29,409 bases of DNA from Porogramme epimiltina. Taxonomy: Eukaryota; Basidiomycota; Agaricomycetes; Polyporales; Polyporaceae. Each line of letters starts with the position of its first letter. Positions within the stretch are counted from its first letter, which is position 1. Location: NCBI GenBank assembly GCA_900155495.1, contig FTLJ01000546.1, positions 1-29,409 of the forward strand. Reading direction: 5' to 3'. The notes beneath the pieces are model-generated. The model had not been told where the DNA came from. It did no database searches and saw only the letters and a list, made by a program, of their open reading frames with translations. Made by a program: the position numbers and the translations under genes. Below, piece by piece: positions 9,850-21,425 of this stretch.

Positions 9850-11500
9850 ATGGACGATAACTTGGCATTACCAACAGCAGCCCCGAAACCGGGCGCGTCC
9901 CTCGAAAAAGAAGATGAGGGGCAGTCTTCCGACGATGAGGACCAAGGCCCGGATTGGACGAAGATTCCGTCAGTAGAGATGTTGTGTGCATATTGCACTT
10001 ATTCTCACATCGTCTATGCAGGGGTCTCTCTGCCTCGCGCCCAATCATCCCGAAGAGGGGCGAAAAAGATTTCGAGCCCACTACGCAAGGGGGCTCTGGT
10101 CTGCAAAGACATGTCCTCGACCGCTCGCGCTCTGCAATGCTTGAAGCGCTGAAGGCGAGTCGCACAATATCGCAGTGAGTGGAAGTGCAGTCCCTATCGT
10201 ACGCATATGTCTTAATGTTCTGCTAGCAAGTCCGTGAGCCATGCGATCTGGCACCCAGAGCTCAAAAGAGCGCATGTTACTGTTGCAAAAGGCATTCTCT
10301 TCGCTTCCCTCGGCCACTCGGCTTCAAGAGAGACCCCCGGGCCCGATGGTACGCTGAAGATCCAGAAGAGGATGGAACTATTACCGGAGGAGACACTGTA
10401 CTTGGTGGAACGGGGCGCGATGTATTGTTGGAAACCGACAGACCTACCCCTAGCCAAGGCGTCACTTCTGGACGATATGGAAGGGGTACCTATGTCCGTG
10501 CAGCAAGCATATGCGGAGATGATTGGAACAGAGGACCTCACGCTTGAAAAGTACCAGGTTCGTGCTCATGTCAACTAACCCTCCACAGACTTCATTCAAC
10601 GGGTAATACAGGTCTATGCATACCTCAAAAGACTGGGATACGTCGTGACACGGACGAAGCCTCCCTCTCCAGACTACCCCACACCCCCACCCTTCCCCCT
10701 CTCCACAAAAGCTACTTCCGTCCTTGACAAGCTGTATAGCGGCGTGGTATCCTTCTTCGCTCGTCTGGCACGAATATTCGTTTCCGATCGCAACTGGTGG
10801 CGGCCTATATGTCATAGTGGTCGGCTCTTCCACACCATGAGCAATCGTGAGTACCCTTTTCTTACTCACAAGGACCGTGACCCACATTAGTTCTTGTAGG
10901 TTCACTTTTCAAGTCTCTGCGATTCCTTCCATCTGGACATGACGTCCCTCTATGCTCCCAACTCCCATCCGAGACGCCCCCGTCTCCCTATCAAATCTTC
11001 TACAACATGTACAAGCCCTCGACGCCGTTCAAGAAATCCGCCCCTCCACTTCCAGACTTCTCCGTTGTCGTCATAAAGTAAGCAACTACTGTCCAACTTC
11101 CAGCACGTTCCGCGCTCATGCATCCCACAGCGCGCGAACAACGCCGATGCCTACAATATCCGAGCTCACCGCCCTGTTCGGAGAATTGCCAACACTCCCT
11201 CCACCCACTCCGCGGATACGCATGTCCTTCGCCCAGCAGAAAGCGGCTGCGGCTGCAGCTACAGCGCCGCCGCCGCGAGCTCCGCCTCCCCCTGTGGAAC
11301 CGCCGTCACTCACACGACGAGTGTTTGCATGGGTATGGCCATCAGGGAAGGCCGAAGGAAAACCGCCAGCGCGCGTGACGAACCCTTTCCCGGTGCTGAA
11401 GACGGGGACCAAGGTCGTTGTCGTCGCGGTCGTCGACGCTGGGACGATCAGTTTCTTCAGGTTCGGGCAAGGGGCGTTTACGGAATTTCCGATGGCGTAG
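9850..11500 (+). CDS. SEN54: tRNA-splicing endonuclease subunit Sen54
   Basis: Structural subunit of the heterotetrameric tRNA-splicing endonuclease (Sen2, Sen34, Sen15, Sen54), which cuts introns from precursor tRNAs. Six exons join to about 466 residues: 9850-9983, 10022-10174, 10227-10557, 10612-10846, 10900-11077 and 11131-11500. The N-terminal Sen54 domain is clear: KRGEKDFEP, then a helix with RSRSAMLEALKASRTIS, then HAIWHPELKRAHVTVAKG and LYLVERGAMYCW, followed by EKYQVYAYLKRLGYVVTR. The C-terminus is Pro/Ala-rich and then forms a small beta-rich end. As expected for Sen54 it lacks the catalytic triad of Sen2 and Sen34. The first intron is uncertain: the only frame-restoring choice I found is 38 nt (9984-10021, GTGTGC to GCAG), which is very short. 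Confidence 0.9.
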
Positions 11501-11865
11501 GGTCCGTATGAGACGAGAAAGCTAGTTGTGTCAGTGGACACGATGAGGCGACTTAGATGAATGGTTGCTGTACACTGTAGCATACCCACGTGTAAAGGAA
11601 ACTGGCCAACATCACTTGTTCATTCTGTCTGACATATTAAGGGGGTCATGAGACGGGGCTATAGCTGCGCCTCTTGTGCGTCGGGATAGTTGCATGTAGT
11701 TTACAGTATATGCGTACAAAGTGACATCCACAGAAATCCAAAACTCCATAAAGTAGTCATACACTCATCAATACACCAACCAAAACTATAACACGGGCAT
11801 TCGATTGTTGTGAAACGGATCAGCGAAGTCGCTCTGTTGAGCATCTCTCAGACCATCTATGAGGT
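11501..11865. other. Convergent 3' region between SEN54 and F-box gene
   Basis: Holds the 3' untranslated regions of the two converging genes. No other gene recognised. A minus-strand frame at 11786 overlaps the F-box 3' end and is treated as a shadow. Confidence 0.6.
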
Positions 11866-13594
11866 CTAGCCTCTGCAAGCCCACAAACTGGTCGAAGGGA
11901 ACGAGGGAACTGGGGCCGAAGCAGCCCGTTGCTCGGTCTTGCGTGCTGTTCGGATGATTGGGAGGAGGCCCGCCACCTCGCGCCACCACACGGCCTGCGG
12001 GGCATCGCCCCAGAACGACCGCGTGTACTCCCTCACGCTCACCCCCGCGGGATCGAGCTGGGGGAAGGAGCGCGCGACGAACGCCGCGGAGGGAATGATC
12101 TGCGCACGGTGCGACGCCGCGGGGGGCGCCTCGCAGTCGCACACGACGAGCGTGCGGAGCGCCGCGTTGTGGTACGCCACGGGGAGCGGCGGCTGGTCGG
12201 CGGCGGCGATGGTGAGCGGAAGCGCGAGCGCGCGCAGCTGCGGCGCGTGCTCGGCGAAGTGGGCGAGCGCGGCGAGGCTCGGGTGCGCGCGCACGATGCA
12301 CGTCGGGCCGTCCGCGAGGACGAGGGAGGTGAGCGCGGGCCAGGCGCGCGCGATGTGGTAGAAGTTGGCGTCTGAGAGTTGGAAATGGGCGGGGGGCGAG
12401 ACGTCGAGGTGGACGAGGCGGGAGAAGGGGGAGAGGAGCTGGAGGAAGGCGATGTTCACGGTCGCCGTCGTCCGCTGTGCGATCGTGCGGCAGGTGGTGA
12501 TAACCTGGTCGTTGCTGGTTACGGGCACCATGCGCAGAGAGAAAGCTGTCAGTACGTCGCGAGAGAATTGTCTGGCGACGCCGACTGGGATCTCGGCAAG
12601 TGCTTGAGACGTTGGGAATGCCGGTAGCTCCAGGTAGACCTCTTGAACCCGCGGAAGGGCGACCAGGAAGCTGAACGTTATGTACGAGCTTGGGAGCGTA
12701 ATTATCGTAAGACGCTGCAATCGAGGGAAAAGCCGCGCGGGGTGCCCCTGTATCGACCACTCCAGATTGCGCGGTAGGCGGATGGCAAGGTATTGTAGAC
12801 AAGGAAGCCCAGCCAAGGCGTTGAACGTAGTGTCTTGGAGAGTGAAGCCTCGACACTCGAACTTTGTGAGTTGGCCGAGCTTGCTTGGTGATAATGCCAC
12901 CATCCACGGGCTCGGGGCTGCCGGTTTAGAGATGTTGTGATTGATTCCCCAGTCCTCTATATAGGGTCCTATGGAGAACACCTCGAGGTTGGGGAACCGC
13001 TCAGGTATCGAGGCCAAGGTCGGTCGCAAGACCGTATCGACTGTCTGAACGCCGAGCCAGTCTGCGATGCATATCCGACGCAGGGTCGATCCTGCGAGCG
13101 CAAGGGCAAGAGGGAATTGTACCTCGGAAAGCCACACTCTGTGAATTGTCAAACTTTCCAATCGTGGCAAGAGAGTAGGATATGGTCGCAGAGCAACCAA
13201 ACTCAGCAACAGCGTGCTGTCGCTCACGCGGTGACGAATTAGATACTCTGGCCTACCCGTCCCTATGTGCCGTACATGGGCAGCATGGTCTGAGAACCTC
13301 TTCCAGTCTTGAGGCGCTAGTATGCGAGATAGTTCCTCGAGGGGAAGATTAGCGTTTTGTGGTCATGGCGGTGGTCAATGCGAAACTTACTAAACCGCCA
13401 TTACTCTGACGGACTATCGCATCTCTTGGCAAGCACTTGAGAAGAGGGAGAAGGGTTGGTATATCTTGCCAAAGGACTTCGATCGCCGGATCGTGTGTTG
13501 TCCCGCAACACTGTGCGAGAGATGCCAATGATGAGGGTGTAGCGTATTTGCATATACACAGGAAGATTTCGGAGATGCAAAACACAGGGTGCAT
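11866..13594 (-). CDS. F-box protein, second copy in window
   Basis: Two exons, 13391-13594 and 11866-13335, joined in phase 0 across a 55-nt intron (GTAAGT, branch-like CTAAT, acceptor CTCGAG), give about 557 residues. The N-terminus MHPVFCISEIFLCICKYA, followed by SLASLAQCCGTTHDPAIEVLW and LPLLKCLPRD, is the fungal F-box motif. After the junction LSRILAPQDWKRF begins the leucine-rich substrate-binding part, with repeated LPRLESLTI-like and LTSLVL segments. It would act as a Skp1-bound substrate receptor of an SCF ubiquitin ligase; target unknown. It has the same architecture as the gene at 1213-3441 but lacks that gene's acidic tail, and the two are clearly diverged. The start at 13594 is the first ATG in frame before the F-box. 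The extreme C-terminus (after LLPIIRTAR) is low-complexity, so a frameshift there cannot be excluded. Confidence 0.82.
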
Positions 13595-14002
13595 GACGCT
13601 AAGACACGGGTAAACTATGAGATGCGCGCACTGCGTACGTATACAGAAGCACTCACGATGCTGGAATGGCGCCGACCACAACGCAAGTGGAGGCGAAGAG
13701 AAGAAAGGGAGAGGAAGCAAGGAGCTGGGCGCCAATTTCGGCCGACCACTCTTTGGCGGGCTGTTTGCCGTGCACGTTGCTCGGGCGGCCGGTCCGACGG
13801 CACAGCTCGGCCCGTCGGACGCCGACTGTCTTGGATCACTGGCATGGATCCGGGGGGCACCGCGGGAGGGAGGAGATGCGGTGGAGACTCATAAGCACCG
13901 TCGCAGTTCACCCCCATGGCCCCGACACCTTCCCGTCCATCCCCTGCTGCTCCTCGATACCCCCACCACCCGCTCCTGGCTGGGCACTGAGTGACGGCGG
14001 TC
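13595..14002. promoter_or_regulatory. Divergent promoter region, F-box gene and GUT2
   Basis: 408 bp separate the start codons of the divergent F-box and glycerol-3-phosphate dehydrogenase genes. Frames inside it are interrupted and show no domain. No TATA box stands out. Confidence 0.5.
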
Positions 14003-16749
14003 ATGCTTCGCAAGCTTGTCTCCCGACGCACTCTTGCTATTGCTTCTGGTTCTACCGCCGTCGCGGCCGCGGGCGGATACTACTACCTCAACTCGGGACC
14101 CACGTACCCTCCAACGACCAAGGAGACCCGTCGGCCACCACAGCCATGGACGCCTCCCTCTAGGCAGCAAATGCTCGACGCGCTCAAAGCGTCGAGCGAA
14201 GACCCTTCTCAAGAGTTCGATCTGCTCATTGTGGGAGGAGGCGCTACGGGTGCAGGCGTTGCTGTGGACGCAGCCAGCAGAGGCCTCAGGGTTGCACTGG
14301 TGGAGCGGGACGACTTCAGCTCTGGTGAGTCCATTCAGCATCCTTCAATGTGCGTTGCACGGGCCGCCAGGAGAAAGCTCGGAGAGAACGCACGTTCTCA
14401 TCTCCGTCCGCTGTAGTCAACTCCCAGTACATGTAATTATCTTGTCTTGTCGGATACCATTCACGTCCCGGTCTGTTGATAAGCATTCTTAATTCTTTTA
14501 TTCCCGCTCCCGGCTTCTGCCATTCTAACGAGTTTGCTTAGGAACGTCTTCTAAGTCCACCAAGCTCGTCCATGGAGGTGTCCGCTACCTGCAGAAGGCT
14601 GTCATGGAGCTTGACTACGAGCAATACAAACTTGTGGTAGAAGCTCTCCATGAACGGAAGATCTTTCTTCAGACGGCGCCCTACCTATCCGCTATGCTCC
14701 CTATAATGTTACCGATATACAAGTGCGCATCAATTTCCCTTCTGTCGTGTGCTGGTATTGAACTCGTATAGGTATTGGCAAGTACCATATTACTGGGCAG
14801 GATGCAAGATGTACGACATTCTCGCGGGTAAAGAGAACATGGAATCATCATACGTGATGAGTAAAGGCAAGGCCCTAGAGGCATTCCCTATGCTAAAACA
14901 AGAGGGTCTTGTGGGAGCCTTGGTTTATTATGACGGTATGTTCGGCTCCGCTCGCTTCCTGGTCATGCCTCACATGAACGCTCAGGACAACACAATGACT
15001 CTCGCATGAACATCGCGCTCATTATGACTGCGGTGCAACAGGGCGCCATAGTTGCGAACCACGTCGAGGTTACGTCACTAGACAAGGACTCTGGAAAACT
15101 CAACGGTGCGCGCGTCAAGGACACCCTCACTGGCAAAGAGTGGAACGTTCGGGCCAAAGGCATCATCAATGCAACGGGTCCCTTCTCTGACGCGCTCCTC
15201 ACAATGGACAACCCCGAGCACAAGCCGATCGTGCAGCCTTCCTCTGGCACGCACATAACGCTTCCGAACTACTATTCCCCTCGGACGATGGGGCTCCTCG
15301 ACCCGGCCACATCCGATGGCCGTGTCATCTTCTTCCTCCCGTGGCAGGGGAACGTCATCGCGGGCACGACTGATACGCCTGCCGAAGTGTCTACTGCCCC
15401 GAGGGCTCAAGAGGAAGAGATCCGGTGGATCCTGGAAGAGGTCCGCAGGTACCTCAGCCCCGACATCAAGGTCCGCCGCGGCGACGTTCTGAGCGCGTGG
15501 GCGGGCCTCCGGCCGCTGGTGCGCAACCCGAGCGCGGCCAGCACCGAAGGCCTCGTCCGCAACCACATGATTCACGTCAGCGACAGCGGCCTGCTCACCA
15601 TCGCGGGCGGGAAGTGGACGACGTACCGCGCGATGGCGGAGGAGACCGTCGACAAGGCGATCGAAGTGTTCAACCTGCAGGACCGCGTCAAGCGGGGCTG
15701 TGTAACGGAGAGCCTCCGACTCATCGGCAGCGAAGGTTGGAGCAGGAACATGTTTATTGGTCTCGTGCAGCGGGTGAGTCAACTGTGCGTATATTGACGT
15801 CATTACAAGCTGACTCGACATGTGTCGCAGTACGGTTTGGAGACCGAGGTCGCCAAGCACCTGTCCGAGAACTACGGCGACCGCGCGTGGACGGTCTGCT
15901 CGTACGCGCACCCAACAGGCAAGGCCTGGCCGCTCCACGGCATCCGCCTCTACCCCGGCTACCCCTGTACGTCCCCCCTCCCCCGCGCGCCTCCTCCCTC
16001 CGCGCGCCCGACTCACCATCCCCCCGCAGTCATCGAGGCGGAAGTCCGCTACGCCGTGCGCCACGAGTACGCAGAGACCGCCATCGACGTGATCGCGCGC
16101 CGCTGCCGCCTCTCCTTCCTCAACGCCCAGGCCGCGCTCGACGCCCTCCCGCGCGTCGTCGAGATCATGGCCGAGGAGCTCCACTGGCCCGCCGCGCGCG
16201 CGCGCGCCGAGACCGCCGCCGCGACCGAGTTCCTCGGCAGCATGGGCCTCATGCCCGGCGCGGCCCCGCGCCCGCTCGCGCACGCGCACGCGGAGCCGCG
16301 CGGGCTCGGCGCGCTCTTCGGTGCGGCGAAGCAGCGGCAGCGCGCGGCGCAGGAGATGGTGTACAGCCGCGCGCAGTTCGACGCGGGCGAGATCGCGGCG
16401 CTGCGCGGCGAGTTCGACGCGCGCGCGGAGGGCCAGGAGCGGCTCGGCGCCGGGGCGGCGTACGAGCTCGTCAAGGGCCTGCGCGGGTTCGAGGAGGTCA
16501 AGCAGAAGGACTACGACTACGTGCTCGAGGAAGTGGGCTTTGCGAGCCGGAAGGAGCTCGACTTTGACGAGTTCGTGGAGGTGGGCAGCCATTCAATTGT
16601 CTTTGCGGCAGCCTCGGTGGAGCTCACAATGCCGGTTTCAGATATGTGGAGAACTCAGGGAGGTGCTCTTTGCCCCTTCGCCACAACTGAAGGCGAACAA
16701 GACCGAGAGGTTACGGATCCCAGTCGAGAAGAGCGGTGGAGGGGTCTGA
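14003..16749 (+). CDS. GUT2: Mitochondrial FAD glycerol-3-phosphate dehydrogenase
   Basis: Oxidises glycerol 3-phosphate to dihydroxyacetone phosphate on the outer face of the inner mitochondrial membrane and passes electrons to ubiquinone. It serves glycerol use and the redox shuttle. Seven exons (14003-14324, 14542-14722, 14772-14935, 14986-15773, 15831-15966, 16030-16580, 16642-16749) give about 749 residues. The first 30 residues are basic then hydrophobic, a mitochondrial signal-anchor pattern. The FAD-binding dinucleotide motif GGGATGAG is at about residues 78-85, followed by SSGTSSKSTKLVHGG and VRYLQKAVMELDY. Later signatures include GQHNDSRMNIAL, NATGPFSD, GTTDTPAEV, SAWAGLRPLV and GGKWTTYR. 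The C-terminal part resembles the EF-hand region of the longer animal and fungal enzymes, but the loops look degenerate. It ends IPVEKSGGGV, as fungal homologues do. Intron 1 is 217 nt; the others are 49-63 nt. Confidence 0.94.
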
Positions 16750-17071
16750 TACCAACGCCATGTCTTACTTGCCATATGTAGCATCGTGTGTTCTCATCCT
16801 CCATGCATCAGCCGCATTGCCTACAAAGGAAGTTGCAAAATGCACCGCCCGGAAATACATACGAACCTTATTGTCAGAAATCTCCCACGTAAGACCACGA
16901 TCATGCTGGGGACGCTGTTTTCCATTGTCCGAGCCTATACGATAAAGGGGATAGCATACAGGCATGTGATAATAGGGAAGACAGAACGAGAGAGACAGTA
17001 GGGGTGTAGTCATACAACACGCGACATAGCCACGGTAAGCTCCACAAGAAGGGATACAACTCGGGGAACGC
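16750..17071. other. Convergent 3' region between GUT2 and histone H3
   Basis: 322 bp holding the 3' untranslated regions of the two converging genes. Nothing else recognised. Confidence 0.6.
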
Positions 17072-17669
<598 letters not shown>

Positions 17670-17795
17670 TGCGTTATGTGCCGAGGAAGAGGTTGGGAGG
17701 AGATGTGGTGAAGAGTAGAGTGTGTAGGCGAAGGCTGATGGTGGTGGTGGTCGGAAGGTAAGAGCGGCTGTGGCATTCAACAACTCGCGTCCCGA

Positions 17796-17805
17796 ATATA
17801 TATAT
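17796..17805 (-). promoter_or_regulatory. TATA box of histone H3 gene
   Basis: A run of alternating A and T (ATATATATAT, read as CCATATATATAT on the minus strand) lies about 127 bp upstream of the H3 start codon, suitable for a strong S-phase promoter. A palindromic CACGTG E-box follows at 17818-17823, further upstream relative to H3. Confidence 0.55.
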
Positions 17806-17823
17806 GGGGCGCGATAGCACGTG

Positions 17824-18127
17824 ACCCTCGGCTATAGTGACGCGACTGTGGCTATGGGCGCTTTCTCGACAGGCACCAACGGCTCGAAGAACTCCTTTCT
17901 CCTTACCACTTTACCCTGCCGCTGCGGATGTGGTCTTCCGCGCGCTCTCTCTCTGTCGTACTTCTCTTGGCTACTTCCGACTTTTCACATACCCCTCTAG
18001 CGCCCCACAGGATATGCGTGATACAAAAGAACCACAGCGTCCTTACGCGAGCCCATTCAATGTGAAAGCCAGCGACAGCTCGACTGTCCGTAATGATAAA
18101 GGTAGTTGTACCCTTCGGGCTTGTGAG
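17824..18127. other. No recognised gene upstream of H3
   Basis: A 121-codon plus-strand frame (17837-18202) runs through this stretch and overlaps the remnant on the other strand. It has no recognisable domain and is not considered a gene. Confidence 0.4.
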
Positions 18128-19190
18128 CTATGCGTTATACTGATACTGCGGGAAGAGCTTATGGGCTTTGGTAATCAAGAGGAAATCCATAGCTCCCCAT
18201 GACATGGACTCCCTCGGCTTGTATTCAGGGTAGCTGGCCGTCCCCACGTACGTGTTGACGCTGTGGTCCCAACCCTCCGGCACGCATCCAAGTGCCTCAT
18301 GTATCCACCGTTACGGACCCCTGTCGTAAAAGATTAAACTCTAGAACCTGAAAACCTGCGAAATGGCCGCCAGAGGGTTATCGGCTGCTGCTTTCTCACC
18401 TGGTTCTCAAGCATATTGAAGGCCCCAGCCCAGGCCAAGTATCGCAGGAACCTCCTACGCGTGCCCTACCCCTCGCCGGCCAGAACACCGGAGATGCTCC
18501 CTGCACTCACACCCCTGATTTTGACTCGCTCAACGCCCCTCCCTGAAATGCGAGTGCATCATGGTAGCGTGTGAGTGCCGTTCCCACCTCCCACTATCCT
18601 CCTGTATATCGAAATACGGGGTTGCGCTGAGACCGTTCGAAGTCTCGGCGTAAACTAGCTCCCGTTACCCCTCGGGTCGGGATTACATCCCCATCCGAGT
18701 GGTACCTCCCGTCGTCACCATATAGTCAATCTCATGTCGTCGTGATGTCCAAGTAGACTCCCCTCATGGAATATCCAATCCTGACCAAGCTGAACTCGTA
18801 CACTTTAAATGAATGGATCTATCCCTGTTACACCAAGTCTCATCAACGCTCTTTCGCCAGATATGTCCAGAACCAACCGCGCGTGATGAATGCACCTAAA
18901 CGCGGATAGCTCGGTCACAGAAGAAACTCAATAGAAGTTCAAGCCTTCGTTGTCATTCTTCTCCCGCAGCGCCTTCTACTTGAAGACGTAATATCCGACG
19001 CCACTGGATGCCCCGACCCATCCCTTCCGCAAACCGGGGTCGCATTCCGCGGGAGCCCATGACCTTAGGCATTAGAAAACCCAAAGGCGACGGATATCCA
19101 TTCATGCTATCGGAGACCTTCGATGGATGTGGCATACTCCGCCACTTCGCCGTGTAGAGTCCGCGAACCTCGTGAGGAGCATGATCAAAG
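18128..19190 (-). pseudogene. Decayed multi-exon gene, family not recognised
   Basis: Protein-like stretches occur in order on the minus strand but in changing frames. GFDHAPHEVRGLYTAKWRSM (near 19180-19120) is followed by an intron-like GTCTCC...CTAATGCCTAAG, and then by GYYVFK and KALREKNDNEGLNFY with TAG between them. Next come FITRGWFWTYLAKER, SLVRIGYSMRGVYLDI, LRRDFERSQRNPVFRYTG (near 18655) and RFLRYLAWAGAFNMLENQ (18400-18455). The final exon, about 18128-18295, contains VPEGWDHSVNTYVGTASYPE and MSWGAMDFLLITKAHK and then TAG. Some joins have good splice signals (the GTGAGA after NMLENQ). Others need a frameshift or cross a stop, notably around 18690-18760 and 18930-18990. Hence a pseudogene call; a gene with very small exons is the alternative. 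No family was identified. Confidence 0.5.
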
Positions 19191-19413
19191 CCACCCGCTC
19201 ACGTGCATGACACGCTGCTTGCGCGTGTTGGCGGGCGTGCATCATACTTAGACCCCATCCCAGTGGCGGGTATATCCAATCGACACTCCAGCCCAGCTCA
19301 TCTTATAGGTGCCTCCACATCTGCACCTTCTCCGTCCGTCCACTATCATTGCTCCCAGTACAATCCCCCGAAAACAGCCAAGAGGCTAACTACCGGCGAA
19401 GACAATCTACGCT

Positions 19414-21113
19414 ATGTATCTCTCCGACATAGCTAGCGAATCCTATTACTCCCGCGCACACGATCGTGACGCCGACTCCATGTCTATGTCTCACTCCGGG
19501 GGCCAGCGCGCCCACGCGCGGCGCTCAAGCCAAGCTTACGTGCCCCTCTCACCCGCGCCGCCCACGAGCATCCCGCTTGACGACAACTTTGACGCTCCTA
19601 CAACTGAAGTCCCCACCGAGTGGGCGATCGGAGACCCACACCCTGAATACGACGAATCCGTCAGCGGGTACCGCAACTATGTCACCGAAATGGAGCGCAT
19701 GCTCGCTGGCAAGCTCGAGGGCGCTACTGCCCGCGCCCAGGAGCGCCAATACCAGCGCCAACACGCCCGCGCGCACCCACCACCGCTACACCCGCAAGCA
19801 CAGTCGATGTCATCGCCCACGCACCCCCGGCGTACCCTCAGAAGGAGCGACTTGACGATCACCGAGAGTTTACGCGGCTCCTCACGGATGGGTGGAGGCG
19901 GTGGTGGTGGAGGAGGGTATGGAACCAGCACTAACGGCGACGGGCGTCGAGCGAGTATCACCATCGGACCCGGCTCTCCAACCTCGCAGCAACATCGCCA
20001 GCCGACCCTTCTCCCCATCCCTGCTTCGCCCGTACCCCCTCCGGAAAACGCGCGCAAGGTCAGCGGGAAGAAGGGCCAGATCGAGCTTGTCCAACAGCGA
20101 GTGCTCGAGGACTCACCTGCGCGCACTATCTCCCTCTGGCGCGAGCGCGTCGCGCAGAGCTCCGCGGGTGGTGGGGAGGTCGATGGAGAAGGGTTCGATG
20201 CGCGGAGCGAAACCAACAGCCATGCACGGGCACACGCAAATGGGCGCGGGCACGCAAACGGGCAAGGACACCGACGGACGGGGTCGGGTTCCCACCACCC
20301 TGACCCTCGACTGCGGAGAGTCGTTAGTGAGCAGGTAGGATACGGGAACTCCATGGATGGGAGCGGGACCCGAAACGGGTCCGTCAAGGAGTCAGAAGGC
20401 CGTGCTAGGAAGCATAGTCGAGTGTCATATGAGCGCAGCGAGGTGAGTGCTCATGGTCAGACTAGTTGCCTATACTGATAATCTGGTGTAGTACATGATA
20501 TCGTACCGGCAAGCTGCCGAGGACGGCGTCCCAGCGTTTATCCCTCGGTCGGAGGTGGGGAGCATCTCAGGGTCTCGACGCCTTAGGACGCCGTCTAGCC
20601 CAACCTTAAGCAGAGCATACGACCGTGGCCCTCCTTCCCCGACCGCGCGTCGCCATGCTCCCCGAAAGTCTCTCGAGAAGAACGAGGTGCGCCGTCCCCG
20701 GCCGCACGTACGCTCCTCCCGCGCTGACACGCCCCCAGTTCACGATGGTCTACCCTCAGACGCCCCCGCTGAGCGGAAGCCAGTCGAGCTCCCCCGGAGC
20801 GCGCGGGAAGCACCCCCACGCCGTCCCTCGCTCGCCGGTCGTGCAGGGCTCGTTCCGCGACGGGGAGCTGGGGGGCTCGATCCGGACGCCGTCGACATCG
20901 TCCGTGGAGGTCATCCTGTCATCGTGCGACCCGTCGCTGCTGCACATCGCGCCGGTGCTGTACGAACTGGGAGTCAGGCGGGTGGACCATCTCCGCGCGG
21001 TGGCCCGCCTGAGCGAGGACACTCGCGATAGGGAGGTGAAGGAACAGGCTCTGCGTCGAGGCGTGACGGTGGTCGAGTGGGCGATCTTCCTGGATAAGCT
21101 GCAGAGTTTGTGA
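19414..21113 (+). CDS. Uncharacterised protein with SAM-like C-terminal domain
   Basis: Three exons (19414-20442, 20492-20686, 20739-21113) with introns of 49 and 52 nt, all phase 0, give 532 residues. The first 400 or so residues are low-complexity: Ser, Pro, Arg and His rich, with a seven-Gly run near 19893-19917 and repeated HARAHANG-type segments. This part is probably disordered. Two short ordered islands are EWAIGDPHPEYDESVSGYRN and YVTEMERMLAGKL. The last 70 residues look like a compact helical domain, with SCDPSLLHIAPVLYELGV, then HLRAVARLSEDTRDREV and VTVVEWAIFLDKLQSL. This resembles a sterile-alpha-motif-like fold and recurs, from memory, at the end of uncharacterised agaricomycete proteins. 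Partners and function are unknown. It converges with RPC11. Confidence 0.82.
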
Positions 21114-21425
21114 CGAGTTCAAGGTGGCCATGGAGAGCGGAGCATGTACGAGATGTGTACGTGCTGTATCGATATGTGCTTATCTTTTGTACGATCGGTT
21201 CGCTGTATCGATAGCCGGGCGAGGATGTACGAAACAAGTGGTGTGGGACTGTGGCGGTAGTTGTGAAGGCAGTCTTCCGAAATGAGTTCGTCCGTGTAAG
21301 ATGATGCGTCGATGCCATCTGAATATATGATTACAAAGTAATGCACATATGTTGGCCCTGGAGGGAATGGCCTGAGTCAACAATACGTGTTTGAGATTTG
21401 TAAGGACATACAAATGTGAAAGCAT
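21114..21425. other. Convergent 3' region, nothing else recognised
   Basis: 312 bp between the stop codons of the SAM-like-domain gene and RPC11. It holds the 3' untranslated regions and no recognised gene. Confidence 0.6.

Noticed and set aside
11786..12907. 373-codon frame overlapping the second F-box gene
   Set aside because: Low-complexity Arg/Pro shadow of the F-box coding strand. It only matters if a frameshift near the F-box C-terminus were real.
15078..16592. 504-codon frame opposite GUT2
   Set aside because: Shadow frame; GUT2 motifs are on the other strand.
17837..18202. Divergent histone H4 partner for H3
   Set aside because: The plus-strand frame here has no histone motif, and no H4 exon was found near.
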